From contig NZ_CAMTIK010000021.1 of assembly GCF_947072685.1 (NCBI RefSeq), forward strand, positions 1 through 39,504: a DNA stretch of 39,504 nt, written 5' to 3'. The notes beneath the pieces were generated by a model. The model had not been told where the DNA came from, ran no database searches, and worked only from the letters and a program-made list of their open reading frames with translations. This DNA comes from an uncultured Cetobacterium sp. (lineage in GTDB: Bacteria > Fusobacteriota > Fusobacteriia > Fusobacteriales > Fusobacteriaceae). Below, one piece after another: positions 23,715 through 31,248 of this stretch; within the stretch, counting starts at the first letter, position 1, and every line of letters starts with the position of its first letter. Position numbers and translations under genes: made by a program.

Positions 23715-25227
23715 GTTTACCACCCGCCATAAGTATTCCAATTTTTTCTTCGTTTGCTTCTTCTCGAGAAAGTATTCCAGTTATTTTTCCCGCACACATA
23801 ACCGCTATTTTATCAGAAAGATTTAAGACTTCCGATAATTCAGAGGAAACAACCATAACTGCTTTTCCTTTTGCTTTTTCGTTTAGAATTAGCTTGTGAA
23901 TAGATTCTATTGCTCCGATATCCACTCCTCTAGTGGGTTGCCCTGCAATAATCAAATTATTATTTTTCTTTTCAAGTTCTCTGGCAACAATAATCTTTTG
24001 TTGATTTCCACCAGAAAGTCTACCAAAAGCGGTATCTACATTTCTAGGTCTAACATCGTATTTCTCCATAAACATTTGTGCATCTTTTTTTAATTTGCTA
24101 AAGTTTAAAAGCCCAAATTTAGAATATTCTTCTCTTTCTAAACCAAGAGCAAAATTTTCCATGACACTAAATTGAGAAATAGCAGCTCGTTTATGCCTGT
24201 CTTCTGGGATATGAGCTAATCCAAGTTGAGATATTTTTCTTGGTGTTTTTTTCTTTAAGACAATTTGGTCTAGAACCATTTCACCAGAACAGATACCTCT
24301 TAATCCAGTTAAAGCTTCAACAAGTTCAGTTTGGCCACTACCTTCAACACCAGCAATTCCAAGAATTTCTCCTTTTCTAATAGTGAAAGAAGCATTACTT
24401 ACTTTTGTAACACCAAGACTATCTTTTACACTGAGATTTTTGACAGAAAGAACGAGTTCACCAATCTCAACTTCAGGTCTTTCAGTTGTAAATAAAACAG
24501 TTCTTCCAACCATAGCATTGGCAATTTTTTCTTTAGTTGCATCTTTTGTGGGAAAAGTTATAATGTCCTTACCTCTTCTAATAACAGTTATATTATCCGA
24601 AATATCAAGAACTTCTTGAAGCTTATGAGAGATAAAAATAATTGTTTTTCCTTCAGCTATAAGATTGTCCATTATTTTATAAAGCTCTTTTATCTCCTGT
24701 GGAGTAAGTACGGCGGTAGGCTCATCAAAAACTAAAAGGTTAGCACCTTTAAAAAGAATTTTTAATATTTCAACTCTCTGTTGCATACCTATCGATAGAT
24801 CGGAAATTTGTGCATCTGGATCGATAGAGAGTCCATACTTTTTTGAAACATCAATAACATCTTGTCTTGCCTTGTCAATATCAAGAGAGAATCCTTTTTT
24901 AGGCTCTACACCTAAAATCATATTTTCAGCTACTGTCAAGGTTGGAACAAGCATGAAGTGTTGATATACCATTCCAATTCCTAAGTTAGCTGCTTTACTG
25001 GGAGAATCAATTGAAACCTCTTCGTTGTGATAAAATATTTTTCCTGAAGTTGGTGTATATAGACCATTTAACATTTTCATAAGAGTGGATTTACCAGCTC
25101 CATTTTCCCCGACTATAGCATGTTTTTCACCCTTTAAAATTTTTAAAGTGATATCATCATTAGCTATTATTTTGCCATCTAAGAAAGTTTTTCTTATATG
25201 TTGCATTTCTAAGATATAATTATTCAC
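23707..25227 (-). CDS. nupO: Nucleoside/simple-sugar ABC transporter ATPase, double-domain (NupO-like)
   Basis: The 506-residue ATPase has two ABC cassettes. Domain 1 has GENGAGKST (Walker A), LSIGMQQRVEILK (signature) and LLVFDEPTAVL (Walker B). Domain 2 has a degenerate Walker A (GVEGSGQTE), LSGGNQQKIIVAREL, and the Walker B region IIAGQPTRGVD in which the catalytic Glu is Gln, as is usual for the RbsA/NupO group. The start is GTG at 25227 with GGGAGG 7 nt upstream. No BMP-type substrate-binding lipoprotein gene is linked in this window, so the binding protein must be encoded elsewhere. Confidence 0.9.
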   Translation of the reverse strand: MNNYILEMQHIRKTFLDGKIIANDDITLKILKGEKHAIVGENGAGKSTLMKMLNGLYTPTSGKIFYHNEEVSIDSPSKAANLGIGMVYQHFMLVPTLTVAENMILGVEPKKGFSLDIDKARQDVIDVSKKYGLSIDPDAQISDLSIGMQQRVEILKILFKGANLLVFDEPTAVLTPQEIKELYKIMDNLIAEGKTIIFISHKLQEVLDISDNITVIRRGKDIITFPTKDATKEKIANAMVGRTVLFTTERPEVEIGELVLSVKNLSVKDSLGVTKVSNASFTIRKGEILGIAGVEGSGQTELVEALTGLRGICSGEMVLDQIVLKKKTPRKISQLGLAHIPEDRHKRAAISQFSVMENFALGLEREEYSKFGLLNFSKLKKDAQMFMEKYDVRPRNVDTAFGRLSGGNQQKIIVARELEKKNNNLIIAGQPTRGVDIGAIESIHKLILNEKAKGKAVMVVSSELSEVLNLSDKIAVMCAGKITGILSREEANEEKIGILMAGGKLD

Positions 25228-25283
25228 TTAGAATCCTCCCTAAATTAGATTTAAATATCAGTTTGTAAAAATAACCTTTTAAA

Positions 25284-25312
25284 ATTATAGTATGTTATAC
25301 AAAAGTAGTCAA
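25284..25312 (-). promoter_or_regulatory. Promoter of the nup operon
   Basis: On the minus strand, TTGACT (25307-25312) and TATAAT (25284-25289) are separated by 17 nt. It lies in the 90-nt gap between the phosphatase stop and the nupO start. The short leader shows no purine riboswitch or hairpin. Confidence 0.82.
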
Positions 25313-25317
25313 CGTTT

Positions 25318-26829
25318 TTATTCTTCTCTTTTAATGATAACAAAGGTTATATCGTCATTTTGTTCACAACCATCCTGAAATTTATTGATTTCAAACAGAA
25401 GTTTTTGTTTGATCTCTCTAGATGTAAGAAGATAATTTTCTAAGATAACATTTTTTAAACGTTCAATTCCAAAAAGTTCTTTTTTAGAATTTTCAGCTTC
25501 AGTGATTCCATCAGTATAATAGATAACGATATCTCCAACATTGATTTTAAGTTCTCCTTGTTTGTAACTATAATCATCGAGAAATCCGATAGCTACACCT
25601 TTTACAGAGTGTGTTTCAATTTGATGAAGTTCCTTGTTGTAAACTATAAGAGGATTGTGTCCAGCATTGGAGTAAGTTAACATTTTAGTATCGTAATTGT
25701 ATTTACTGTGCATCATAGTTATAAACATATCTTCAGTTATGTCAGGATAGATCAGTTTATTAAGCTTTCGTACATTACAACAGGGTTGTTCACCTTGTAG
25801 TTCAAGAGTTTTTAAAACAGATCTACCAAGAGCCATAAGAAATGCGGCAGGAACTCCTTTTCCACTGACATCGGCGATGGTAATACTAAAAATTTTATCA
25901 TCAAGTAAAGAATAATCGTAGTAATCGCCACCAATCTCTTTAGCGGGTTCAAAAAAAGTAGCTACATCTAAACCAAGAACATGTTTTATTTTTTTTGGAA
26001 TAATTCGTTTTTGAATTCGAGATGCAACTTCAAGTTCTTGAGACATTCTTTCTTTAATAACTAGATCTGAATATATTTGAGCATTATTAATTGCAATAGC
26101 AACCTGTATTGTAAGAGCAGAAATAGTCTCTTCATCACTTTTAATAAGTTTAGATTTATCTTCAATTATAAAGATAACTCCTAACTCTTTTCCTTTTACA
26201 GTAAGCGGAGAGGCAATAATTTTTTCATCAGGAGTTATTGAAAACCCTTTGAGCATCTCACTATAGATCTTTTTAAAATCTTGCCGAGTAAACTGTTCTA
26301 AAATTTCTTCAGGATAACTGAGCTCTCCACGAAAATTGATTTCTCCTTTGATACGTTTATTGATAAGTTTACCACCCTCCCAAAGATAAAGAGAGATTCT
26401 TTTAGCTCCAGTTAAAACAAAGTAAGCATCTAAGATGGTAGAAATAATTTTGTCTAACTCCATAATCGAAAGAACAGTTCTAGAAAGAGAGTTGATATTT
26501 GAAAGACTAGCAACTCTTTGTTCTAGAACCTGATTACTATATTCAAGTTGCTTAGATTTTGTAAGAAGAGAGTTGTATGTTACTTCTAACTCTTTTTTAT
26601 ATTCTCTTAGCTCTTCGATAGAGTTATCAAGCTCTAAATCTTGTTTAATAATATTGGTTATAGCGGCCTCGTAATCATTTTTAAAATCTTCCGAGATATT
26701 TGTTAAAAATTTTTTATCTATAAAACTTTTTAAAATTTGAGACATCTCCTCAGTGTTCTTTTTTTCCTGCTTTTTTAAGCTAAAAAAGAAAATAGCTAGA
26801 AGAGAAATTATTATAAAGTATGCAGTCAA
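25318..26829 (-). CDS. Membrane-anchored GAF/PP2C (SpoIIE-type) serine phosphatase
   Basis: This is likely an RsbU-like phosphatase that dephosphorylates an anti-anti-sigma (STAS) or similar regulator. In the 503-residue product a single N-terminal transmembrane helix (about 3-18) is followed by a coiled coil (about 70-110), a GAF-like sensor (about 115-255) and the SpoIIE/PP2C domain. The metal-binding motifs are GGDYYD, IADVSGKG, YYTDGITEAE and QNDDITFV. The TTG at 26829, 7 nt after GGGAGG, is preferred over the earlier TTG at 26844. The chosen start overlaps the stop of the upstream lipoprotein gene, so the two are probably translated together. No anti-sigma or STAS gene is present here. 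Confidence 0.87.
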   Translation of the reverse strand: MTAYFIIISLLAIFFFSLKKQEKKNTEEMSQILKSFIDKKFLTNISEDFKNDYEAAITNIIKQDLELDNSIEELREYKKELEVTYNSLLTKSKQLEYSNQVLEQRVASLSNINSLSRTVLSIMELDKIISTILDAYFVLTGAKRISLYLWEGGKLINKRIKGEINFRGELSYPEEILEQFTRQDFKKIYSEMLKGFSITPDEKIIASPLTVKGKELGVIFIIEDKSKLIKSDEETISALTIQVAIAINNAQIYSDLVIKERMSQELEVASRIQKRIIPKKIKHVLGLDVATFFEPAKEIGGDYYDYSLLDDKIFSITIADVSGKGVPAAFLMALGRSVLKTLELQGEQPCCNVRKLNKLIYPDITEDMFITMMHSKYNYDTKMLTYSNAGHNPLIVYNKELHQIETHSVKGVAIGFLDDYSYKQGELKINVGDIVIYYTDGITEAENSKKELFGIERLKNVILENYLLTSREIKQKLLFEINKFQDGCEQNDDITFVIIKREE

Positions 26830-27776
26830 TTTATTGCCTCCCAAGTAGAAAACTTACTTTCTAGTGAAGTGTTCATATCTGTATTTTTCCACTCTTTTCT
26901 TTTCCAGTTTAAAAATCGTGAAATTCCAACAGAATAGGATAGAATTAAATTTTCTTTGAGCTCGGTTGGAGAATTTAAACTATATAGATGAGACGAAAGT
27001 TTGTAGTCCTCTGTAGAAAAGAGTTCTTTTCCATCACCAACAAAGATAAGAAGATTATTTTTTAGCACTTTGAAACCAGAAAACTCATTCGAATTTTTAA
27101 AAATAATAGGATTTTTTAACTCTTGTGGCAGTGAAGCTAAATTATTTGAAATAAAAATAGGGCTATCGATAGTTTCCAAAGTATTTGAAGGATTACAATA
27201 TACAAAGTTTTTTTTCAATTTTTTTAAGTTCTCAATAAGAAGAGTTCTATCTATTAAAAGATTTTCCATTAGCAAACTTTTATCAAGTTCAGTATAAAGA
27301 TAAGATGAATTATACATCTCTTTATTATCAGTAAGATTTAATAAAAGGTAATATTGTTTGTTTAATATTTTTTGTATTTCTCCGGCATTTTCAGGAGTTG
27401 CAATATTTAAAGTTTTTAAAACTATTAAATCATTATCTGTTAAATCTTCAGCATTTTTCATTCCAATAATTTCGTTATCAATCCATCCGGACTTAAAAAG
27501 AGATGAGAGATCTTTCTCCATATTCTCATCAACCAAAAGATTTATTCCTTCTTTTTGAGCATCGTTGAGATCTTTTAAAGTTTCGTTGAACTTTTGATAA
27601 AAGGATAGTTTTTCATTATATGAATTAGGATATGTTATAGATATTAAATTAAAATTGTATTCGCCCTTAGGGATAGTATTTTGAAAAATAATATTTTGGC
27701 TGGTATCTCTTCTGTGTGAAAATTCAGAGCATCCCATTAAAATAACTAAAGAAAAAATAACTAATATTTTTTTCAT
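26826..27776 (-). CDS. Lipoprotein of unknown function
   Basis: The 316-residue protein begins with a short lipoprotein signal (MKKILVIFSLVILMGC, lipid attachment at Cys16). The rest is soluble, Asn/Leu-rich and contains no domain I recognise. It starts 3 nt after uvrC, with the ribosome-binding site AAGGAG inside uvrC. Its stop overlaps the phosphatase start, which suggests the two act together, possibly with the lipoprotein as a periplasmic sensor or partner. That link is inferred from layout only. Confidence 0.65.
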   Translation of the reverse strand: MKKILVIFSLVILMGCSEFSHRRDTSQNIIFQNTIPKGEYNFNLISITYPNSYNEKLSFYQKFNETLKDLNDAQKEGINLLVDENMEKDLSSLFKSGWIDNEIIGMKNAEDLTDNDLIVLKTLNIATPENAGEIQKILNKQYYLLLNLTDNKEMYNSSYLYTELDKSLLMENLLIDRTLLIENLKKLKKNFVYCNPSNTLETIDSPIFISNNLASLPQELKNPIIFKNSNEFSGFKVLKNNLLIFVGDGKELFSTEDYKLSSHLYSLNSPTELKENLILSYSVGISRFLNWKRKEWKNTDMNTSLESKFSTWEAIN

Positions 27777-27779
27777 AAA

Positions 27780-29549
27780 TCATATCATCTCCTTTATTTT
27801 TATAGCTAAATTATGTGGTATAAGAGTTTCTAAATCTGCTAAGCTCGCTTTTTTTATTCTTTCGACAGATCCAAAAGTTGTTAAAAGAAGATCTCTTCTT
27901 TTAGGTCCAATCCCGGGAATACTATCGAGTTGACTTGAAACTACTCTTTTACTTCTTAAAAGCCGATGGTATGTAACTCCAAATCGATGAGCTTCATCTC
28001 TAACCCTTTGAAGTATTTTAAGAGCTTCATCATTTTTAGAAAAAATATATGGTTCGGTGCAACCATATTTAAAGATTTGTTCCTCTTTTTTTGCAATACT
28101 TAAAAGTTCAGAAATACCGTTTTTTCCAAGAGAGGTCAATATTTCACCAACTGCGTTTATCTGTCCAAGGCCGCCATCAATAAGGATTATATCAGGGAAA
28201 TCTTTTATATCAAGTTTTCCATATCGACGTTCAATAACTTCTTTCATCATTTGGAAGTCATCTGGAGTATCTTTAGATGTTATCTTAAATTTTCTATAAT
28301 TTTTTTTAGATTTTTTTCCTTCGACACTGACACTCATAGATGCAACAGCATCTTTCCCTTGGATATTAGAGATATCAAAACATTCGATTTTGAATGGAAA
28401 TCGTGTCAAAGAAAGTTTTGAGTAGAGATCTTTTAATCCTTTTTCAACGACAGATTTTTTATTATAGAAATTTTCAATATCTTTTCTTAAGTTTAAAAGT
28501 CCCATATTGAGAAGTTCCCTTCTTCTAGATTTTACTTTTGGAAAAAAAACATTTATTTTTTTATTAAAAAGGGACTCCAAAATATTTTTTATATTATTTT
28601 GTGTACTTTCTAGATTTTCTTGGAAAATAATATTTTTTGGAAGTGGGAATTTTGAATAAAAACGCATCAAAATCTCCTCTAAAAGATTATCGTAAATTAT
28701 TTTGGATAAATCTATAGTCAGTGTATTTTTTCCTAATATTTTCCCTGCACGAATATTTAAAACACATAAAAAAACTCGCTCATCCTCTTTTATAAAAGTG
28801 AAGACGTCTTCATCTATATCTTTTTTATATTCACTGATCTGATTCTGAATATTACATTCAATCTCTTTTTTTTGTTCTCGAAACATAATAGCTTTTTCAA
28901 ATTCCATATTTTCAGCAGCATTCAGCATATCAACTTCAATTTTAGAAAGGATATCCTTTGTATTTCCATTTAAAATCTCTTTAATATCATGTATATTTTT
29001 TGAATATGCTTTTAAAATGCTTTTATCAATACAAGGGCCACTACAAAGCTTCATGTGAAACTTCAGGCAGGGTCTAGAGTAAATTTTGCTCATGTCTCTA
29101 TTACAGTCTCTAATCTGATAGAGTTTAGTCAGTGTTTTTTTTAAGTTCCAAGCTCCAAAAGGGAAGGGACCAAAGAAATCCCCAACTTTAAAATCTAATT
29201 TTTTTGTAGTTCGAATGATAGAGATTTTAGGAAATAACTCCTTAGTTATAAGTATATATGGATAAGTTTTTTGATCTTTTAAATTTATATTATATTTAGG
29301 AGAAAATTTTTTAATTAAATTATTTTCTAAAATAAGTGCATCTGTTTCAGAAGTACAGATTATAAATTCTAAATTATCAATATTTTTAACAAGTTCTTTA
29401 GTTTTCTCATCGATATGCTCTCTATTGAAATACGAAGCTATTCTTTTGGAAAGATTTTTAGCTTTTCCGATATAAATAACTTTTGATTTTTGTTTCATCA
29501 AATAAACACCTGGGTTATCAGGAATATCTTTATTAAATAGAGTGATCAT
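27780..29549 (-). CDS. uvrC: Excinuclease ABC subunit C
   Basis: UvrC makes both incisions during nucleotide excision repair. At 589 residues it is full length. The N-terminal GIY-YIG nuclease (GVYLMK, VIYIGKAKNL) is followed by a cysteine cluster (RDC, RPCLKFHMKLCSGPC) matching the one reported to bind an Fe-S cluster in E. coli UvrC. A UvrB-interaction motif (NMEFEKAIMFREQ), the RNase H-like endonuclease core (ECFDIS, ILIDGGLGQ) and a C-terminal helix-hairpin-helix pair (SIPGIGPKRRDLLL) follow. The ATG at 29549 is 3 nt after the rapZ stop. Confidence 0.96.
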   Translation of the reverse strand: MITLFNKDIPDNPGVYLMKQKSKVIYIGKAKNLSKRIASYFNREHIDEKTKELVKNIDNLEFIICTSETDALILENNLIKKFSPKYNINLKDQKTYPYILITKELFPKISIIRTTKKLDFKVGDFFGPFPFGAWNLKKTLTKLYQIRDCNRDMSKIYSRPCLKFHMKLCSGPCIDKSILKAYSKNIHDIKEILNGNTKDILSKIEVDMLNAAENMEFEKAIMFREQKKEIECNIQNQISEYKKDIDEDVFTFIKEDERVFLCVLNIRAGKILGKNTLTIDLSKIIYDNLLEEILMRFYSKFPLPKNIIFQENLESTQNNIKNILESLFNKKINVFFPKVKSRRRELLNMGLLNLRKDIENFYNKKSVVEKGLKDLYSKLSLTRFPFKIECFDISNIQGKDAVASMSVSVEGKKSKKNYRKFKITSKDTPDDFQMMKEVIERRYGKLDIKDFPDIILIDGGLGQINAVGEILTSLGKNGISELLSIAKKEEQIFKYGCTEPYIFSKNDEALKILQRVRDEAHRFGVTYHRLLRSKRVVSSQLDSIPGIGPKRRDLLLTTFGSVERIKKASLADLETLIPHNLAIKIKEMI

Positions 29550-29552
29550 AGG

Positions 29553-30422
29553 CTACCAATTCCCACGTTCATCTTCTCTATGAAAAGTATAGACATTGGT
29601 TCCTTCAACAGTTTTTAAATCACTTTCTAATTTTCGAACAAATGAAACCGAGCGATGTTTTCCACCACTGCATCCAATACCAATAGTGAGATGTCTTTTT
29701 TCATCCTTCATATATCCAGGGATTAAAAAAACTATTAAATCTAATATTTTTTTATAGAGTTCTTGAGAGATATTAAAGTCCATAACATAGTTGTATACTT
29801 CTTCATCAAATCCGGTTTTTTCTCTTAATTCCGGAATATAGTATGGATTTGGAAGAGTTCTAACATCAAAAATCATATCAGCATCAATAGGAACACCATA
29901 TTTGAATCCAAAAGACTGAATATGGATATTTAAAAATACATTTTTAGAAAATGTTTCGATAGCTGTTTCAATTTTACGTGATAATTCTTTTGCACTTAAA
30001 AAACTTGTATCAATAATTAAATTAGCTTTATCTTTGATATCTTTCATAAGACAAAATTCATCTTGAATACTCTGCAAAAGAGTATCTTTTGTAAGGGGAT
30101 GTTTTCTTCGAGTTAAGTTATATCGATTTAAAATAGCTTGTGTAGAAGCTTCTAAAAAAATTATTTTATAATCAATATTTAATCTATCCACATGGGAGAA
30201 AAAATTTTCAAAATCGTTTTGGTTTATAACCGTTCTAATATCCAGTCCTAAGGCAATCCGTGTAACAGAGTTATCTATTTTAGAGTTTTTTAAATCCTCT
30301 AATATTGAACCGGCAAAACGAAAAGGAATATTATCCATAGTGAAAAAACCTAAATCTTCTAAAGTTTTTAAACCAGTGGACTTACCAGAGCCACTAAGAC
30401 CAGTTAAAATAATCAATTCCAT
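29553..30422 (-). CDS. rapZ: RapZ/YvcJ-family nucleotide-binding protein
   Basis: This protein family includes E. coli RapZ (an RNase adaptor controlling GlmZ sRNA decay) and B. subtilis YvcJ (competence-related, nucleotide hydrolysing). The 289-residue product has Walker A GLSGSGKST near the N-terminus, the TRRKHPL segment, FDVRTLPNPYYIPELRE, and the C-terminal IGIGCSGGKHRSV motif. The open frame runs upstream to 30461, but the ATG at 30422 is supported by GGAGGAG 9 nt before it and by the conserved MELIILTG beginning. Whether it binds sRNA here is unknown. A TATAAT upstream may mark the promoter, without a convincing -35. Confidence 0.92.
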   Translation of the reverse strand: MELIILTGLSGSGKSTGLKTLEDLGFFTMDNIPFRFAGSILEDLKNSKIDNSVTRIALGLDIRTVINQNDFENFFSHVDRLNIDYKIIFLEASTQAILNRYNLTRRKHPLTKDTLLQSIQDEFCLMKDIKDKANLIIDTSFLSAKELSRKIETAIETFSKNVFLNIHIQSFGFKYGVPIDADMIFDVRTLPNPYYIPELREKTGFDEEVYNYVMDFNISQELYKKILDLIVFLIPGYMKDEKRHLTIGIGCSGGKHRSVSFVRKLESDLKTVEGTNVYTFHREDERGNW

Positions 30423-30483
30423 TGTAAAACTCCTCCAAATATCTTTTAGTTTATTATACATTAATACCGAGTAAAATTATATA

Positions 30484-30523
30484 AAAAAATAAAAAATGGA
30501 TAAGGTTATTAACCTGTATCCAT
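30484..30523 (-). terminator. Intrinsic terminator of the GrdX-like gene
   Basis: On the minus strand, ATGGATA and AGGTT (one bulged C between) pair with AACCT and TATCCAT around an AAT loop, followed by TTTTT-A-TTTTTTT. It starts at the stop codon of the GrdX-like gene and separates it from rapZ. Confidence 0.88.
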
Positions 30524-30906
30524 CACATAAAATTGATCTTATCAATGCTATCTCTAATTAAGTTCAAGTCAATAAATCTAAACTCTTCCAGTGAAGTTTC
30601 ATTGGAAAGTTCCTTAGGTGTAAAATTAACTTTTGTTATCAAATCTAAAACACCTAATATTATTTTAATTGAATGAGAATTATCTTCAAGCTGATTATTT
30701 GTAATCAAAATAGATTTAAAAGGGTTATCTTGATTTTCTAAATTATATAAAATAGGATCACTTAAAAGTCTGTGTCCCTCTAGACATTTAGACTCTATAA
30801 AATTTAGAACATCTTCAATACTGTAATCTTTTAAAAAGACAACCTCATCGGTTTCTTTGAAAAAGTTAAAAACTTTATTATTGTTTGTAATTATTTTATA
30901 ATCCAT
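30523..30906 (-). CDS. GrdX-like protein of unknown function
   Basis: The 127-residue protein resembles GrdX, a protein encoded beside glycine/sarcosine reductase operons in clostridia. The resemblance covers the N-terminal YKIITNNNKV, the central GHRLLSDPILYN and NPFKSILITN, and the following SIKIILGVLDLI. The biochemical role of GrdX is not known. Here it is a single-gene unit with its own promoter and terminator, and no selenoprotein reductase gene is nearby. GGAGG precedes the ATG. The family call is from memory of the motif and is moderately certain. Confidence 0.6.
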   Translation of the reverse strand: MDYKIITNNNKVFNFFKETDEVVFLKDYSIEDVLNFIESKCLEGHRLLSDPILYNLENQDNPFKSILITNNQLEDNSHSIKIILGVLDLITKVNFTPKELSNETSLEEFRFIDLNLIRDSIDKINFM

Positions 30907-30944
30907 AAAAATACCTCCAAGTGATATGTAGATTTTCAGTACTA

Positions 30945-30973
30945 ATATTACAACGTAAATCGGAATATATCAA
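30945..30973 (-). promoter_or_regulatory. Promoter of the GrdX-like gene
   Basis: On the minus strand, TTGATA (30968-30973) and TAATAT (30945-30950) are 17 nt apart. It is back to back with the carAB promoter; only 19 nt separate the two -35 boxes, so one regulator could affect both. Confidence 0.7.
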
Positions 30974-30992
30974 GAGTAAAATAAAATAAAAA

Positions 30993-31021
30993 TTGACAAC
31001 TTTTTAAAATTAGTATATACT
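30993..31021 (+). promoter_or_regulatory. Strong promoter of the carAB operon
   Basis: TTGACA (30993-30998) and TATACT (31016-31021) are separated by exactly 17 nt. Transcription should begin near 31028, leaving a leader of about 220 nt before carA that contains a short ORF and a terminator. Confidence 0.88.
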
Positions 31022-31054
31022 TTTTCTCAGAGCAAAAATCAAGGAGGGTGAAGC

Positions 31055-31204
31055 ATGATATTTAAGAGTGGCACAAAAGTTAGAAAAAAGAAAAAATATT
31101 TATTGTCATTTTTAAATCTATTGATTTCATTTTTTACAAATATATTTATATTTTTTAATTTTTTAGTTTTTAATTTTAATATTTATATAAAGCGAGGAAT
31201 ATGA
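31055..31204 (+). CDS. Putative 49-residue carAB leader peptide, very U-rich
   Basis: An ATG 4 nt after a strong AAGGAGGGTG site opens a 49-codon frame ending in TGA at 31202-31204. The predicted peptide has a basic segment (KVRKKKKY, 8-15) and then a very hydrophobic, Phe-rich stretch (10 Phe in total) ending IKRGI. The nucleotide sequence, more than the peptide, seems to be the conserved logic. Codons 18-42 carry U-runs of 4-6 at 31109-31113, 31130-31135, 31151-31156, 31159-31164, 31167-31171 and 31174-31177. The stop codon lies inside the 5' arm of a terminator. This is the layout of a leader peptide for transcription attenuation. It could alternatively be a small membrane peptide. Confidence 0.68.
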   Translation: MIFKSGTKVRKKKKYLLSFLNLLISFFTNIFIFFNFLVFNFNIYIKRGI

Positions 31205-31222
31205 TTTTCATATTCCTTTTTT
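31195..31222 (+). terminator. Attenuator (intrinsic terminator) in the carAB leader
   Basis: AGGAATATGA (31195-31204) pairs perfectly with TCATATTCCT (31208-31217) around a TTT loop, followed by more T (to 31222). It lies upstream of carA and downstream of the promoter, so it would block carAB transcription unless disrupted. The leader ORF stop codon is part of the 5' arm, so a ribosome finishing the leader would prevent the hairpin. Confidence 0.85.
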
Positions 31223-31248
31223 AATGCAAAATTTTAGGAGGGTTCTAA

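Noticed and set aside
25228-25317. Purine riboswitch in the nup operon leader
   Set aside because: The leader is only about 60 nt and shows no three-way junction or conserved purine-aptamer loops.
31022-31248. PyrR-binding attenuator in the carAB leader
   Set aside because: I see no PyrR-type anti-antiterminator hairpin or binding-loop consensus; the U-rich translated leader fits a pyrBI-type mechanism better.
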